From Cafeteria roenbergensis (taxonomy: Eukaryota > Sar > Bigyra > Bicosoecida > Cafeteriaceae): a stretch of 64,000 nt of DNA. Both the position numbers and the translations under genes were made by a program. Of the stretch, positions 32,483 to 44,900 are shown in pieces. Location of the stretch: contig VLTN01000008.1 in assembly GCA_008330645.1 (NCBI GenBank), positions 186,001-250,000 on the forward strand, in the 5' to 3' direction. Every line of letters begins with the position of its first letter. Position 1 is the first letter of the stretch. Below the pieces are notes generated by a model. It did no database searches. It had not been told where the DNA came from and saw only the letters and a list, made by a program, of their open reading frames with translations.

Positions 32483-33419
32483 GTGTCTCCACTCAGACAG
32501 GCCAGGCCTTCGTCCTCAGACAGCTTGTGCGGATCTGACCTTTGTCCGCTTCACAATCTCGGCAGGCGAGTTCAACTCAGGCTCAGCAGCCCTCTAGCAG
32601 CCTTTGCTGAGTCTTGATGAAACGCGCACGAACTTCCCAGGCTGGTCAGCTAGCCTGGCTTCCTTCTGCGTCGCTCAAGCCTCTGGCTCCCGGGCCTGTG
32701 CCCCAGCCACCCTTCGGCTACCTGAAACCTTGGGCCTCCCGCTGCAGGCGATTGCCCCGCCGACGCTCCAGCTCCCACTCTCCCCTTGCTGCCTGCCGCC
32801 GTCATCAGGGAGCATCCTCCTCCAGAAGGCTCAGCAAGCTCACCTTGACCCGATGGACGCCACCGCGGTTCCGCCGCAAGCTGATTGCCGCCTGATCGCG
32901 GAAGCGTCCAGCGCGCGGCTGGCACGCCGCGTGAGCCAGGACCCCTGGCGCCCTGATTGGAGAAGCTGCAAGACACCCCAGCGCAAGCGCACAGCCCTTC
33001 ACCAGGAGCGGTTGTTTGCCACGCTGGGGCCGGCACTGCTGCTCCAGTTCCTCAGCGCACCATGGCGTTCCGGCTTGTGCTGGTGCCTCGCGGCTCCGCC
33101 CTGCTGTGACTGACATTTTGGCTGTCTGCTTTGCTTTTGCATCGACCAAGTTCAGCATGTGATGCTTCTCGCAAGCACCCCCCCTCACGCAAGCCTGCCG
33201 AAGCGCTTTACACAGGCGTTCCTCCCGGGAACGCAGCCAGCTTCGCGCGTGATGTTCGTCGGCCCACACGAGACTCATGGGCAGGTGATCGAGCCCTGAG
33301 GGAACGAGATGAACCATCTCCAGCGTGGCGCTCTGCCATCCTGCAAGCCCCCCTTTGCCCCGCACTCTTGCGAGCTCGCCCGCCTCTGGGCCACAGCTGG
33401 GAAGGGGGCTGCTGTCGAT
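32483..33419. other. Intergenic region between the two CK1 genes
   Basis: These 937 bp between tandem casein kinase genes contain no ORF with family resemblance. The stretch is not obviously a copy of the region upstream of copy 1, so the homogenised sequence is limited to the kinase genes themselves. Confidence 0.4.
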
Positions 33420-34611
33420 ATGGAGCTCCGTGTGGGCAAAAAGTTCAGGCTGGGCAAGAAGATCGGCTCCGGGTCGTTTGGAGACATTTACCTGGGCACC
33501 AATGTCTCAACCGGCGAGGAGGTGGGCATGAAGATGGAGTCAACCAAGACGAAGCACCCGCAACTGGTTTACGAGGCCAAGCTTTACAGGCTCCTGCAAG
33601 GGGCGGTTGGTGAGGCAGTGCACATGAGCGGGCGCTGACGGCACGGCAAGCACGGCAAGCTCCGGACCCCGTACCCACGCCGACCGCGTCGCCTCTTTGG
33701 CGCCGGCCTGACCCCTCGCAGGGATTCCCTACATTCGCTGGTATGGCGTTGAGGTAAGAGCTCAATTGTAGGGCCTGGGTGGCGGCTAAGAATTCAGAGC
33801 TGGCCTTGCTGAGCCACTTGTACCAATGTCCGGTCGTGCTCCCTCGCGCCCGCAGACCTTCCCCCAGGGCTCCTTCAATGTCCTTGTCATGGACCTTCTG
33901 GGCTACTCCCTCGAAGACCTGTTCAACCGATGCGGCCGCCGCTTCTCGCTCAAGACCGTGTTGATGATCGCCGACCAGGTGCTGCTCCGCCTCGAGTACA
34001 CCCACTCCAAGTCGTTCATCCACCGCGATATCAAGCCCGACAACTTCCTCATCGGGCTTGGCCGCCGCTCGAACATCATCTACGTGATCGACTTTGGCCT
34101 GGCCAAGCGCTACCGCGATCCCAAGACGCACGTGCACATCATGTACCGCGAGAACAAGCACCTCACGGGCACGCCGCGCTACGCCTCCATCAACAACCAC
34201 CTCGGCATCGAGCAGTCGCGCCGGGATGACCTCGAGTCGCTCGGATACATGTTTTTGTACTTCCTGCGCGGCTCTCTGCCGTGGCAGGGCCTTCGTGCGA
34301 ACACGAAGAAGCAGAAGTACCAGAAGATCATGGAGAAGAAGATGGCGACGCCTGTGGACCTGCTGTGCAAGGGCTTCCCGGACGAGTTCCGCATCTACTT
34401 CGAGTACTGCCGCGCGCTGCGGTTCGCGGACAAGCCGGACTACTCGTACCTTCGCCGTCTGTTCAAGGACCTTGCGCTCCGCAACGAGATCGAGTACGAC
34501 GGCAACTTCGACTGGCGCACTCTGGGAGCCGCAGCTGAAGACTCCCCAGCAGGAGAGCCCACAAGGCCTGGTGATGAAGCAGCGGCTGCGGGTGCGGCTG
34601 GAGCAGAGTGA
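33420..34611 (+). CDS. CSNK1: Casein kinase 1, copy 2
   Basis: Exons 33420-33609, 33722-33753 and 33856-34611 encode 325 residues. It has the same catalytic motifs as copy 1: [31 protein letters not shown] and the SIN sequence. Two differences stand out. The first intron of copy 1 is absent (codon 37 lies mid-exon), and the residue there is Gly, giving VGMK instead of VAMK two residues before the ATP-binding Lys. The last catalytic exon is nearly identical to copy 1 at DNA level, whereas exons 1-2 and the tails are clearly diverged. The tail is short and acidic/Gly-Ala-rich ([12 protein letters not shown]). The start at 33420 aligns with the family N-terminus; an in-frame ATG at 33309 would add 37 unlikely residues. 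It converges with the STPGP array gene, 115 bp apart. Confidence 0.95.
33846..34517 (+). repeat. Homogenised segment, CK1 copy 2 (partner 31645-32316)
   Basis: This is the partner of the copy 1 block, of equal length and about 98-99% identical by eye. Identity stops abruptly at the same codon (FDWR) in both copies. Confidence 0.85.
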
Positions 34612-34726
34612 CGAGTGATCCACTGGTCGCAAAGCCGAATGCGCGTTTCTTTCTCGGCTCGGTGCCGAGCTTGGCACGGCGTCACCACGCAAGCATGAAA
34701 CGCGAGCAAGGCAAAGCGGACAGGCC

Positions 34727-37700
34727 TCAGCGGCCACGCATGGTGAAGGCAGGTGCTGAGCCATCCTGCCCAAGGTAGTATCCCGGTCCGTACGCACCCG
34801 GACCCGGAGTGTCGGAATGTTTAGAACTGTCCCTGGCGCCAGAGCCGAGCCCGTACGCCGGCGCGGACGCCTGACGAGACCCAGGCTGACGACCGAAGCC
34901 GCTGCCCGCACCGTACTGGCCTGCGATCCAACGCACACGCCCCGCACGACACCACAACATCACAACGTCGGACTACGACCCGACCCCTCCCCGACCATGC
35001 ACCGGCGACCCCAACGCGCGACACAGCCCCCCACCCGCCCAGCACGACATGCACTCACCGGGACCCGGCGTGTCCGACGGACGGCCGTCGCCGCGCTCCG
35101 CCGTGCCGAACTTGGCACCGCCGGCCGACCGGTGAGTGTCCGGGGCGCCGTACGCTCCCGGGCCCGGAGTGTCGGAGCGGCTAGGGCTGTCCCGGGCGCC
35201 AGAGCCGAGCCCGTACGCCGGCGCGGACGCCTGACGAGACCCAGGCTGACGACCGAAGCCGCTGCCCGCACCGTACTGGCCTGCGATCCAACGCACACGC
35301 CCCGCACGACACCACAACATCACAACGTCGGACTACGACCCGACCCCTCCCCGACCACGCACCGGCGACCCCAACGCGCGACACAGCCCCCCACCCGCCC
35401 AGCACGACATGCACTCACCGGGACCCGGCGTGTCCGACGGACGGCCGTCGCCGCGCTCCGCCGTGCCGAACTTGGCACCGCCGGCCGACCGCCGAGTGCT
35501 GACCGCCTGCCGGCCCATCGAGTCCGGCGCGCCGTACGCTCCCGGACCGGGGGCGCCGTCGCCGCGCCGCGGGCTGTCGCGCGGAGCCGAGCCGAGCCCG
35601 TACGCCGGCGCGGACGCCTGACGAGACCCAGGCTGACGACCGAAGCCGCTGCCCGCACCGTACTGGCCTGCGATCCAACGCACACGCCCCGCACGACACC
35701 ACAACATCACAACGTCGGACTACGACCCGACCCCTCCCCGACCACGCACCGGCGACCCCAACGCGCGACACAGCCCCCCACCCGCCCAGCACGACATGCA
35801 CTCACCGGGACCCGGCGTGTCCGACGGACGGCCGTCGCCGCGCTCCGCCGTGCCGAACTTGGCACCGCCGGCCGACCGCCGAGTGCTGACCGCCTGCCGG
35901 CCCATCGAGTCCGGCGCGCCGTACGCTCCCGGACCGGGGGCGCCGTCGCCGCGCCGCGGGCTGTCGCGCGGAGCCGAGCCGAGCCCGTACGCCGGCGCGG
36001 ACGCCTGACGAGACCCAGGCTGACGACCGAAGCCGCTGCCCGCACCGTACTGGCCTGCGATCCAACGCACACGCCCCGCACGACACCACAACATCACAAC
36101 GTCGGACTACGACCCGACCCCTCCCCGACCACGCACCGGCGACCCCAACGCGCGACACAGCCCCCCCCCGCCCAGCACGACATGCACTCACCGGGACCCG
36201 GCGTGTCCGACGGACGGCCGTCGCCGCGCTCCGCCGTGCCGAACTTGGCACCGCCGGCCGACCGGTGAGTGTCCGGGGCGCCGTACGCACCCGGGCCCGG
36301 AGTGTCGGAGCGGCTAGGGCTGTCCCGGGCGCCAGAGCCGAGCCCGTACGCCGGCGCGGACGCCTGACGAGACCCAGGCTGACGACCGAAGCCGCTGCCC
36401 GCACCGTACTGGCCTGCGATCCAACGCACACGCCCCGCACGACACCACAACATCACAACGTCGGACTACGACCCGACCCCTCCCCGACCATGCACCGGCG
36501 ACCCCAACGCGCGACACAGCCCCCACCCGCACAGCACGACATGCACTCACCGGGACCCGGCGTGTCCGACGGACGGCCGTCGCCGCGCTCCGCCGTGCCG
36601 AACTTGGCACCGCCGGCCGACCGCCGAGTGCTGACCGCCTGCCGGCCCATCGAGTCCGGCGCGCCGTACGCTCCCGGACCGGGGGCGCCGTCGCCGCGCC
36701 GCGGGCTGTCGCGCGGAGCCGAGCCGAGCCCGTACGCCGGCGCGGACGCCTGACGAGACCCAGGCTGACGACCGAAGCCGCTGCCCGCACCGTACTGGCC
36801 TGCGATCCAACGCACACGCCCCGCACGACACCACAACATCACAACGTCGGACTACGACCCGACCCCTCCCCGACCACGCACCGGCGACCCCAACGCGCGA
36901 CACAGCCCCCCACCCGCCCAGCACGATATGCACTCACCGGGACCCGGCGTGTCCGACGGACGGCCGTCGCCGCGCTCCGCCGTGCCGAACTTGGCACCGC
37001 CGGCCGACCGCCGAGTGCTGACCGCCTGCCGGCCCATCGAGTCCGGCGCGCCGTACGCTCCCGGACCGGGGGCGCCGTCGCCGCGCCGCGGGCTGTCGCG
37101 CGGAGCCGAGCCGAGCCCGTACGCCGGCGCGGACGCCTGACGAGACCCAGGCTGACGACCGAAGCCGCTGCCCGCACCGTACTGGCCTGCGATCCAACGC
37201 ACACGCCCCGTACGACACCACAACATCACAACGTCGGACTACGACCCGACCCCTCCCCGACCATGCACCGGCGACCCCAACGCGCGACACAGCCCCCCAC
37301 CCGCCCAGCACGACATGCACTCACCGGGACCCGGCGTGTCCGACGGACGGCCGTCGCCGCGCTCCGCCGTGCCGAACTTGGCACCGCCGGCCGACCGCCG
37401 AGTGCTGACCGCCTGCTGGCCCATCGAGTCCGGCGCGCCGTACGCACCCGGGCCCGGAGTGTCGGAGCGGCTAGGGCTGTCCCGGGCGCCAGAGCCGAGC
37501 CCGTACGCCGGCGCGGACGCCTGACGAGACCCAGGCTGACGACCGAAGCCGCTGCCCGCACCGTACTGGCCTGCGATCCAACGCACACGCCCCGCACGAC
37601 ACCACAACATCACAACGTCGGACTACGACCCGACCCCTCCCCGACCACGCACCGGCGACCCCAACGCGCGACACAGCCCCCCACCCGCACAGCACGACAT

Positions 37701-40700
37701 GCACTCACCGGGACCCGGCGTGTCCGACGGACGGCCGTCGCCGCGCTCCGCCGTGCCGAACTTGGCACCGCCGGCCGACCGCCGAGTGCTGACCGCCTGC
37801 TGGCCCATCGAGTCCGGCGCGCCGTACGCACCCGGGCCCGGAGTGTCGGAGCGGCTAGGGCTGTCCCGGGCGCCAGAGCCGAGCCCGTACGCCGGCGCGG
37901 ACGCCTGACGAGACCCAGGCTGACGACCGAAGCCGCTGCCCGCACCGTACTGGCCTGCGATCCAACGCACACGCCCCGCACGACACCACAACATCACAAC
38001 GTCGGACTACGACCCGACCCCTCCCCGACCATGTACCGGCGACCCCAACGCGCGACACAGCCCCCCACCCGCACAGCACGACATGCACTCACCGGGACCC
38101 GGCGTGTCCGACGGACGGCCGTCGCCGCGCTCCGCCGTGCCGAACTTGGCACCGCCGGCCGACCGCCGAGTGCTGACCGCCTGCTGGCCCATCGAGTCCG
38201 GCGCGCCGTACGCACCCGGGCCCGGAGTGTCGGAGCGGCTAGGGCTGTCCCGGGCGCCAGAGCCGAGCCCGTACGCTGGCGCGGACGCCTGACGAGACCC
38301 AGGCTGACGACCGAAGCCGCTGCCCGCACCGTACTGGCCTGCGATCCAACGCACACGCCCCGCACGACACCACAACATCACAGCGTCGGACTACGACCCG
38401 ACCCCTCCCCGACCATGCACCGGCGACCCCAACGCGCGACACAGCCCCCCCCGCCCAGCACGATATGCACTCACCGGGACCCGGCGTGTCCGACGGACGG
38501 CCGTCGCCGCGCTCCGCCGTGCCGAACTTGGCACCGCCGGCCGACCGCCGAGTGCTGACCGCCTGCCGGCCCATCGAGTCCGGCGCGCCGTACGCTCCCG
38601 GACCGGGGGCGCCGTCGCCGCGCCGCGGGCTGTCGCGCGGAGCCGAGCCGAGCCCGTACGCCGGCGCGGACGCCTGACGAGACCCAGGCTGACGACCGAA
38701 GCCGCTGCCCGCACCGTACTGGCCTGCGATCCAACGCACACGCCCCGCACGACACCACAACATCACAACGTCGGACTACGACCCGACCCCTCCCCGACCA
38801 TGCACCGGCGACCCCAACGCGCGACACAGCCCCCCACCCGCCCAGCACGACATGCACTCACCAGGACCCGGCGTGTCCGACGGACGGCCGTCGCCGCGCT
38901 CCGCCGTGCCGAACTTGGCACCGCCGGCCGACCGCCGAGTGCTGACCGCCTGCCGGCCCATCGAGTCTGGCGCGCCGTACGCTCCCGGACCGGGGGCGCC
39001 GTCGCCGCGCCGCGGGCTGTCGCGCGGAGCCGAGCCGAGCCCGTACGCCGGCGCGGACGCCTGACGAGACCCAGGCTGACGACCGAAGCCGCTGCCCGCA
39101 CCGTACTGGCCTGCGATCCAACGCACACGCCCCGCACGACACCACAACATCACAACGTCGGACTACGACCCGACCCCTCCCCGACCATGTACCGGCGACC
39201 CCAACGCGCGACACAGCCCCCCCCCACCCGCACAGCACGACATGCACTCACCGGGACCCGGCGTGTCCGACGGACGGCCGTCGCCGCGCTCCGCCGTGCC
39301 GAACTTGGCACCGCCGGCCGACCGCCGAGTGCTGACCGCCTGCCGGCCCATCGAGTCCGGCGCGCCGTACGCTCCCGGACCGGGGGCGCCGTCGCCGCGC
39401 CGCGGGCTGTCGCGCGGAGCCGAGCCGAGCCCGTACGCCGGCGCGGACGCCTGACGAGACCCAGGCTGACGACCGAAGCCGCTGCCCGCACCGTACTGGC
39501 CTGCGATCCAACGCACACGCCCCGCACGACACCACAACATCACAACGTCGGACTACGACCCGACCCCTCCCCGACCACGCACCGGCGACCCCAACGCGCG
39601 ACACAGCCCCCCACCCGCACAGCACGACATGCACTCACCGGGACCCGGCGTGTCCGACGGACGGCCGTCGCCGCGCTCCGCCGTGCCGAACTTGGCACCG
39701 CCGGCCGACCGGTGAGTGTCCGGGGCGCCGTACGCACCCGGGCCCGGAGTGTCGGAGCGGCTAGGGCTGTCCCGGGCGCCAGAGCCGAGCCCGTACGCCG
39801 GCGCGGACGCCTGACGAGACCCAGGCTGACGACCGAAGCCGCTGCCCGCACCGTACTGGCCTGCGATCCAACGCACACGCCCCGCACGACACCACAACAT
39901 CACAACGTCGGACTACGACCCGACCCCTCCCCGACCACGCACCGGCGACCCCAACGCGCGACACAGCCCCCCACCCGCCCAGCACGACATGCACTCACCG
40001 GGACCCGGCGTGTCCGACGGACGGCCGTCGCCGCGCTCCGCCGTGCCGAACTTGGCACCGCCGGCCGACCGCCGAGTGCTGACCGCCTGCCGGCCCATCG
40101 AGTCCGGCGCGCCGTACGCTCCCGGACCGGGGGCGCCGTCGCCGCGCCGCGGGCTGTCGCGCGGAGCCGAGCCGAGCCCGTACGCCGGCGCGGACGCCTG
40201 ACGAGACCCAGGCTGACGACCGAAGCCGCTGCCCGCACCGTACTGGCCTGCGATCCAACGCACACGCCCCGCACGACACCACAACATCACAACGTCGGAC
40301 TACGACCCGACCCCTCCCCGACCACGCACCGGCGACCCCAACGCGCGACACAGCCCCCCCCCACCCGCCCAGCACGATATGCACTCACCGGGACCCGGCG
40401 TGTCCGACGGACGGCCGTCGCCGCGCTCCGCCGTGCCGAACTTGGCACCGCCGGCCGACGGGTGAGTGTCCGGGGCGCCGTACGCTCCCGGACCGGGGGC
40501 GTCGTCGCCGCGCCGCGGGCTGTCGCGCGGAGCCGAGCCGAGTCCGTACGCCGGCGAGGACAGCTGACGGGACCCAGGCTGACGACCGAAGCCGCTGCCG
40601 GAGCCGTACTGGCCTGCGAACGGACGAAAGTCATCGTTGTCGCCACTCGCCACATTCTGTCACGCGAGGGGTGAGCTTGATCTGCCGGGGTGTGCTTTGC

Positions 40701-41595
40701 TCGCACTTCATGCTCTTCGCTGCTTGCTACGCTTACCTGGACCCGGTGTGTCAGACGGCCTGTCAGGCGATCGTTGTGCTGTTCCAAATCTGGCTCCTGC
40801 TGACTTTGGCCTCTCAGCAACGCTGTAGGCTCCAGGGCCTGGACTTTCGTCCTTGCTTTCGCACGCCCCCCTTGGGGTGCTCCGAAGCCCAAAGGCTGGG
40901 GCGGTGATTCGGGTTGATGCCGACTGCCGTCCGAATCCGCTGGGCGATCTGTACTCGCCAGGGCCTGCGCGCTTGCAGTGCGGGAGCGACAACATCTGCC
41001 GGCATTCGTCAGTGGCGCCTTGGCAGGCCGCTCGCAAGTCAGGGACAACAGAAAACAACAATCACCATGGACGACGGAACCGCCTGGGCTCACCTGGCCC
41101 GTCCGGCCTGGTCGGCACGTCTCGAGGAGAGGTGCCGAACGAAGGCGTTGCTGAGCTCCTGAACTTGGAGCTATAACGGATCTTGCCGTACATCTGGCCA
41201 TCCGCTGTGCTCCCGGGCCCGGGGGTATCTGCGAACAGGGCATGCCGGGAAGAAGATAGCTGGCAGCCAGGCAGTCGGCACAGCGCAGGGCGGCTTGAAA
41301 AATGTGCCAGACCGAGCGCCGTCTCGACGTTGACGTTGCCGCGCGCTTCCACACGGCCCAGGCGCGTCAAAGCACCCCATCCGCCTGGGTGCTCACCATT
41401 CTTTATATGCTCTTCACGCTGGGACGTGCCAAACACATATGACGGGGCCGTGATCTTGGTGGAGAGCGGCTGCTTTCCGACCGCGTCGCCGTGCGGGTGG
41501 TACACCGGCCCCGGCCCCGGTGGCGAGAGAGCCCGCTCGAACGGCGCCTGCTTCAAGGATGTGCACAGCTGCCCAGCAGTGCGGGAAGGGTCCAT
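34727..41595 (-). CDS. STPGP-repeat (CIMAP/ODF3/SHIPPO-like) protein with multiplied exons
   Basis: Start is ATG 41595. Unique 5' exons are 41595-41397, 41228-41094 and 40964-40737. Then come 16 related exons: 40613-40389, 40247-39999, 39860-39639, 39500-39252, 39110-38862, 38723-38475, 38338-38093, 37954-37709, 37570-37325, 37186-36938, 36799-36551, 36413-36192, 36054-35806, 35667-35419, 35280-35059 and terminal 34920-34727. All introns are phase 1, so whole-exon gain or loss keeps frame. The product is about 1,458 residues. Each full exon encodes 74-83 residues with two Pro-Gly-Pro motifs (DTPGPGAYGAP or GAPGPGAYGAP, and SDTPGPG) and the phrases GSGFGRQPGSRQ and AKFGTAERGDGRPS. STPGPxY proteins line axonemal or sperm-tail microtubules. 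The 5' exons carry diverged versions (SPPGPGPVYHP, PGPGEYRSPSGFG). The last exon ends AFTMRGR. Confidence 0.88.
34921..40388 (-). repeat. Tandem exon+intron array, periods about 360-387 bp
   Basis: Fourteen full exon units, bounded by the terminal exon and the 5'-most unit, are separated by near-identical introns of about 138 bp. Exon types by length: A 222 nt, B 249 nt and C 246 nt. In transcript order from 40247 they run B A B B B C C C B B A B B A. Introns differ by few bases (for example a C-run length and a CACGCACC/CATGCACC/CATGTACC variant), so amplification is recent or homogenised. Confidence 0.92.
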
Positions 41596-41940
41596 GACAG
41601 CGGTGCGGCGTCGCGCTGCAACGACGCAAGTGGGAACGAGCGCAGCGAGATCGAGCGACTGCGCACCGGACGAGGCATCGCAAGCGGGCAGAGCCCTGCC
41701 CTGGTCGTTGGCAAACTTGGCTCAATGCGGCATTGCTGCGGCTCGCTAGGGACTCGCGATCCGGGCTGCAGCCCCGAAACCCAGGCATGTCGCCACCCTC
41801 TCGCTTGCGCGTGAGTGCTGCGGGTGTGGCCAGCCACAAACCGCACGCCGATTGCCGACTCGCGTTGCCAACTCCTTGCCGAATCACACACGAGCTTGAT
41901 TTCACACCGAATGAGCGGGGGGGAGGGGGGGCTGAATCGG
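41596..41940. promoter_or_regulatory. Region between EML-like stop and STPGP array gene start
   Basis: These 345 bp between two minus-strand genes must contain the EML-like 3' end and the array-gene promoter. I see no distinctive motif. Confidence 0.35.
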
Positions 41941-44900
41941 TCAGCATCGCCCGGTCTCATCAGCTGGCTGCAGCATGATGGGGAACGGGCCCAGGGCCGG
42001 AGCCGCGAGCGGAGCCTGGTCTCTCACAACGCGCCATTGCATCAGCGACTGGTCGGCACCTCCCATGGAGAAAAGGTGGCCACCGTCGCATGCAAACGCG
42101 AGCCTTTGCACAGGACTGCAATGGGCACGGCTGACGCGAGGCAGAGCGTCCTTGTACGCAGCCGGGTATCGCATCAGCAGCAGTCTGCCGCTGGTGTCGC
42201 CCGCCACGATGAGCTCCTTGAACGGGTCGGTGCAGGCCGAGATCACGTCGCAGTCGGCCATGTCAGCAAGCAGTGGGCCACGGCGGCCCCGTGGCGGGGG
42301 AGCAGGCGCCCATGCGGCTTGCGCCGCCCAGCCGGCAGGCAGAGACCAAGTGCTCCACTCGGCGTCACGCAGCTCGGACGGATGAGGAACCTCCTCTCCG
42401 CTGGCAGCGGACAAGAACAAAAGCTGGCCTTCGCTGTCGTTTGCCTGCAGAAACTGGCCTGTCGCGTCAAAGTCCAAGGCCACCACTCGTCCAGCGCATG
42501 CCTCGCTCACAGCCCTGAGCTCGACCGAGGCCAGTGCCGTTGGACCCTTGCCCTCCGAAGTCACGGAGAACAAGTACACCTTGGAATCGTACGACCCTAC
42601 AGCGAGCATGCTGCCATCGGGCGAAAAAGCCAGCACGCCGACAGGCAGATGGGACTCCCTGCCGTGGAAGAGTACACGGAGCGTCGAGGCGTCGAGCACC
42701 AGCAGCACGCCATCCTGTGCCCCGGCGCCTGCGCTCGAGCCCTCGCCCCACCTTGCGCCCATGCCGACGGCAAGCAAGGTCCCGTCGGGCGACCAAGCCA
42801 CGGCGCGCGCCGGCCCCGGGAGCGCCACGGACGAGAGCTCCACGCGGCGACTGCGGGACCAGAGCCTCAGCTTGGCGTCATCGCCAGCCGTCGCCACAAG
42901 ATCAGGCTCGGTTGGATGGGGTGCCAAGCCGCGAGCCTCCCACCCCGCATGGCTGGACACCAACCGCGAGCAAGATACGTCATCCAGGAAGCGCCGCCGC
43001 TGCCGGTTCGCGCCGCCCATCCGAGCTTCCAAGGCGCTAGGCTGCGCGTCCCCACCCGCCCCAACAACCACAGGGTTCTTCAGCTGCTCCGCCGCCTCGA
43101 TGCTTCTGCCGTGGCACCCGCCGCTGGGCCGCGCGAGCTGAAATACCTCGCCTCCAGCAGTGCCAACCGCCACGACAGCCCTCTGCAGGTCCTGCGAAAT
43201 GCACACCGCACGCACGGACGAGTCCGTGGGCACAGGCGACGCGATGCCCCCCAGGCGAACGCTTGTCAGAGCGGCGAGCTCGGCCCCGCCTGGGCCACCA
43301 GCCCAGAGGAGCACGCGCCCGTCCCGTCCGCCCGTGGCGAGCAAATCTCCTGTAGAGTGCATGCAGGTGACTGGGCCGTCGTGGCCCGGCAGCGACCGCA
43401 CACACCGACCGTCGCGCCACTCCAGCAGCTTGCCAGATGCAGTCCCGGTGACAAGGCGCCGGTCCACGACGGCGGCTGTTGTCAGCGGCTGCCTCTGACC
43501 GGCAGGCTCAAATGTCGCTGACCACCGCCGCACCGCCGAGTCGCCGATGCGCAGCAAGCAGAGGAACCCGTCACCTCCCACCGCGAGGTGCGCTCCGCGG
43601 TTCCGAGTGCCCGCGCAAAATGCTGCGAACGCAACCGCGGCAGCCCCCACGCTTGCAGTCGCCACCAGGTGGGCGTCGCCATCCCAGCGCCCACCAGTGC
43701 TCTCCCACAACACCAGGCGATGCTCAGGGTCGCTCCCCACGGTTGCAAGAAGGCAGCGGCCGTCAACACTGGCGCCCAGCCCTGCGTCTGGGCCAGCGCC
43801 ATTGGCACCACCCAAGCCCACGACTCGGGGGAACGGGCCTCGTGCGCCGACCGCCTGCTCAGCCCCTCCACCTGCTGCGCTGCGGGATCGGGCGCGTTGA
43901 GCTGCGCCTTTCGCGATGCTCTCAGCTGCAGACACAAGCCGGTGGCGAGCTCCGGGCGCCAGAGCACCGCCCGCCAGGCCCAGGCCCGTCGGCGCGGCCG
44001 CGGCCATGGCGCCGTCACTGCCCAGTCCGTCTGCCCCGCTGCCGCCTGACGCCGCAGCATCGAGGCCTGGCCGCTTGAAGGGCGCAAAGGCCGCTGCTGC
44101 CACGCCGTGCGAGTGCGCCGCTGGCAGCACGCACAGGCACCGCCCCTCGGCATCGGGGTCCCACAACACCAGCACTGGCCGAGGCGCTCTGCGAATCGCG
44201 TCTGGCCCTGCCTGAGGACGCGCCGTGTGTCGAGCAGTGGCCGCTCTGCTGCCGGTGGCGTCTGCCCCGTCGACGGGCGGCGCCGTGGCAGCCATGGCGG
44301 CCCCAGTCTCGGCAAGCAGCCGCGCGGAAGCCGGGTTGCCGAACGACGCAGCGGCGACCGCGCGGCCCTCCGCAGGGGTGACAGCAGCCGCGGGGTCCAC
44401 AGCACAGACGCTGAGTGCTACGCGCCCGGAGTGCGACATCACCAGGCCGGTGACTTCGGCGCCCATGGCTGGGCCAAACGTCTGAGACTGCGACTGCGTG
44501 TCGAGGGCAATGCTGAGGCCCGCTGCCGGGTAGACCACGCGCCCCGCCGCGCTGTACCACACGTTTCCGCGGAGCCCGTGCGTGCCGCTGTATCCGTGGA
44601 CCCACTCCAGGCGGAGGTACGCCGCGGGGGGCTCAGGCGGGGGTCGCAAAGCGCTGCTGGGCGCCACAATGGAGGACACCCACGCCCGGGGGCGCCGTCG
44701 CCTGCGCGCGGCGAGCCGGGTGTGACCCCCTGCCCGAATGAGCTGCTCTTCCCCTGCAGGCTCTGCCTCGTGGTCTTCGTAGTCGCGGGCGCGGGTCGCC
44801 CGGCACACGGCCTGGCCAGCCTGCCAAACGTCAGCGCCAGCCGCACTGGCAGCATCGCCCCACAAACGGCCGCTCGCCGGCAGCGGAGCCCCTGCAGCCT

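Noticed and set aside
32483-33419. A 169-codon plus-strand ORF between the CK1 genes
   Set aside because: No family resemblance, no splice support, and a composition like intergenic noise.
33309-33419. Upstream ATG at 33309 as the start of CK1 copy 2
   Set aside because: It would add 37 residues of unrelated sequence before the conserved CK1 N-terminus. ATG 33420 aligns with copy 1.
34817-40674. Plus-strand open frames of 431-624 codons across the STPGP array
   Set aside because: They are the antisense of the repeated exon plus intron, repeat with the array period, read through minus-strand introns and resemble no family.
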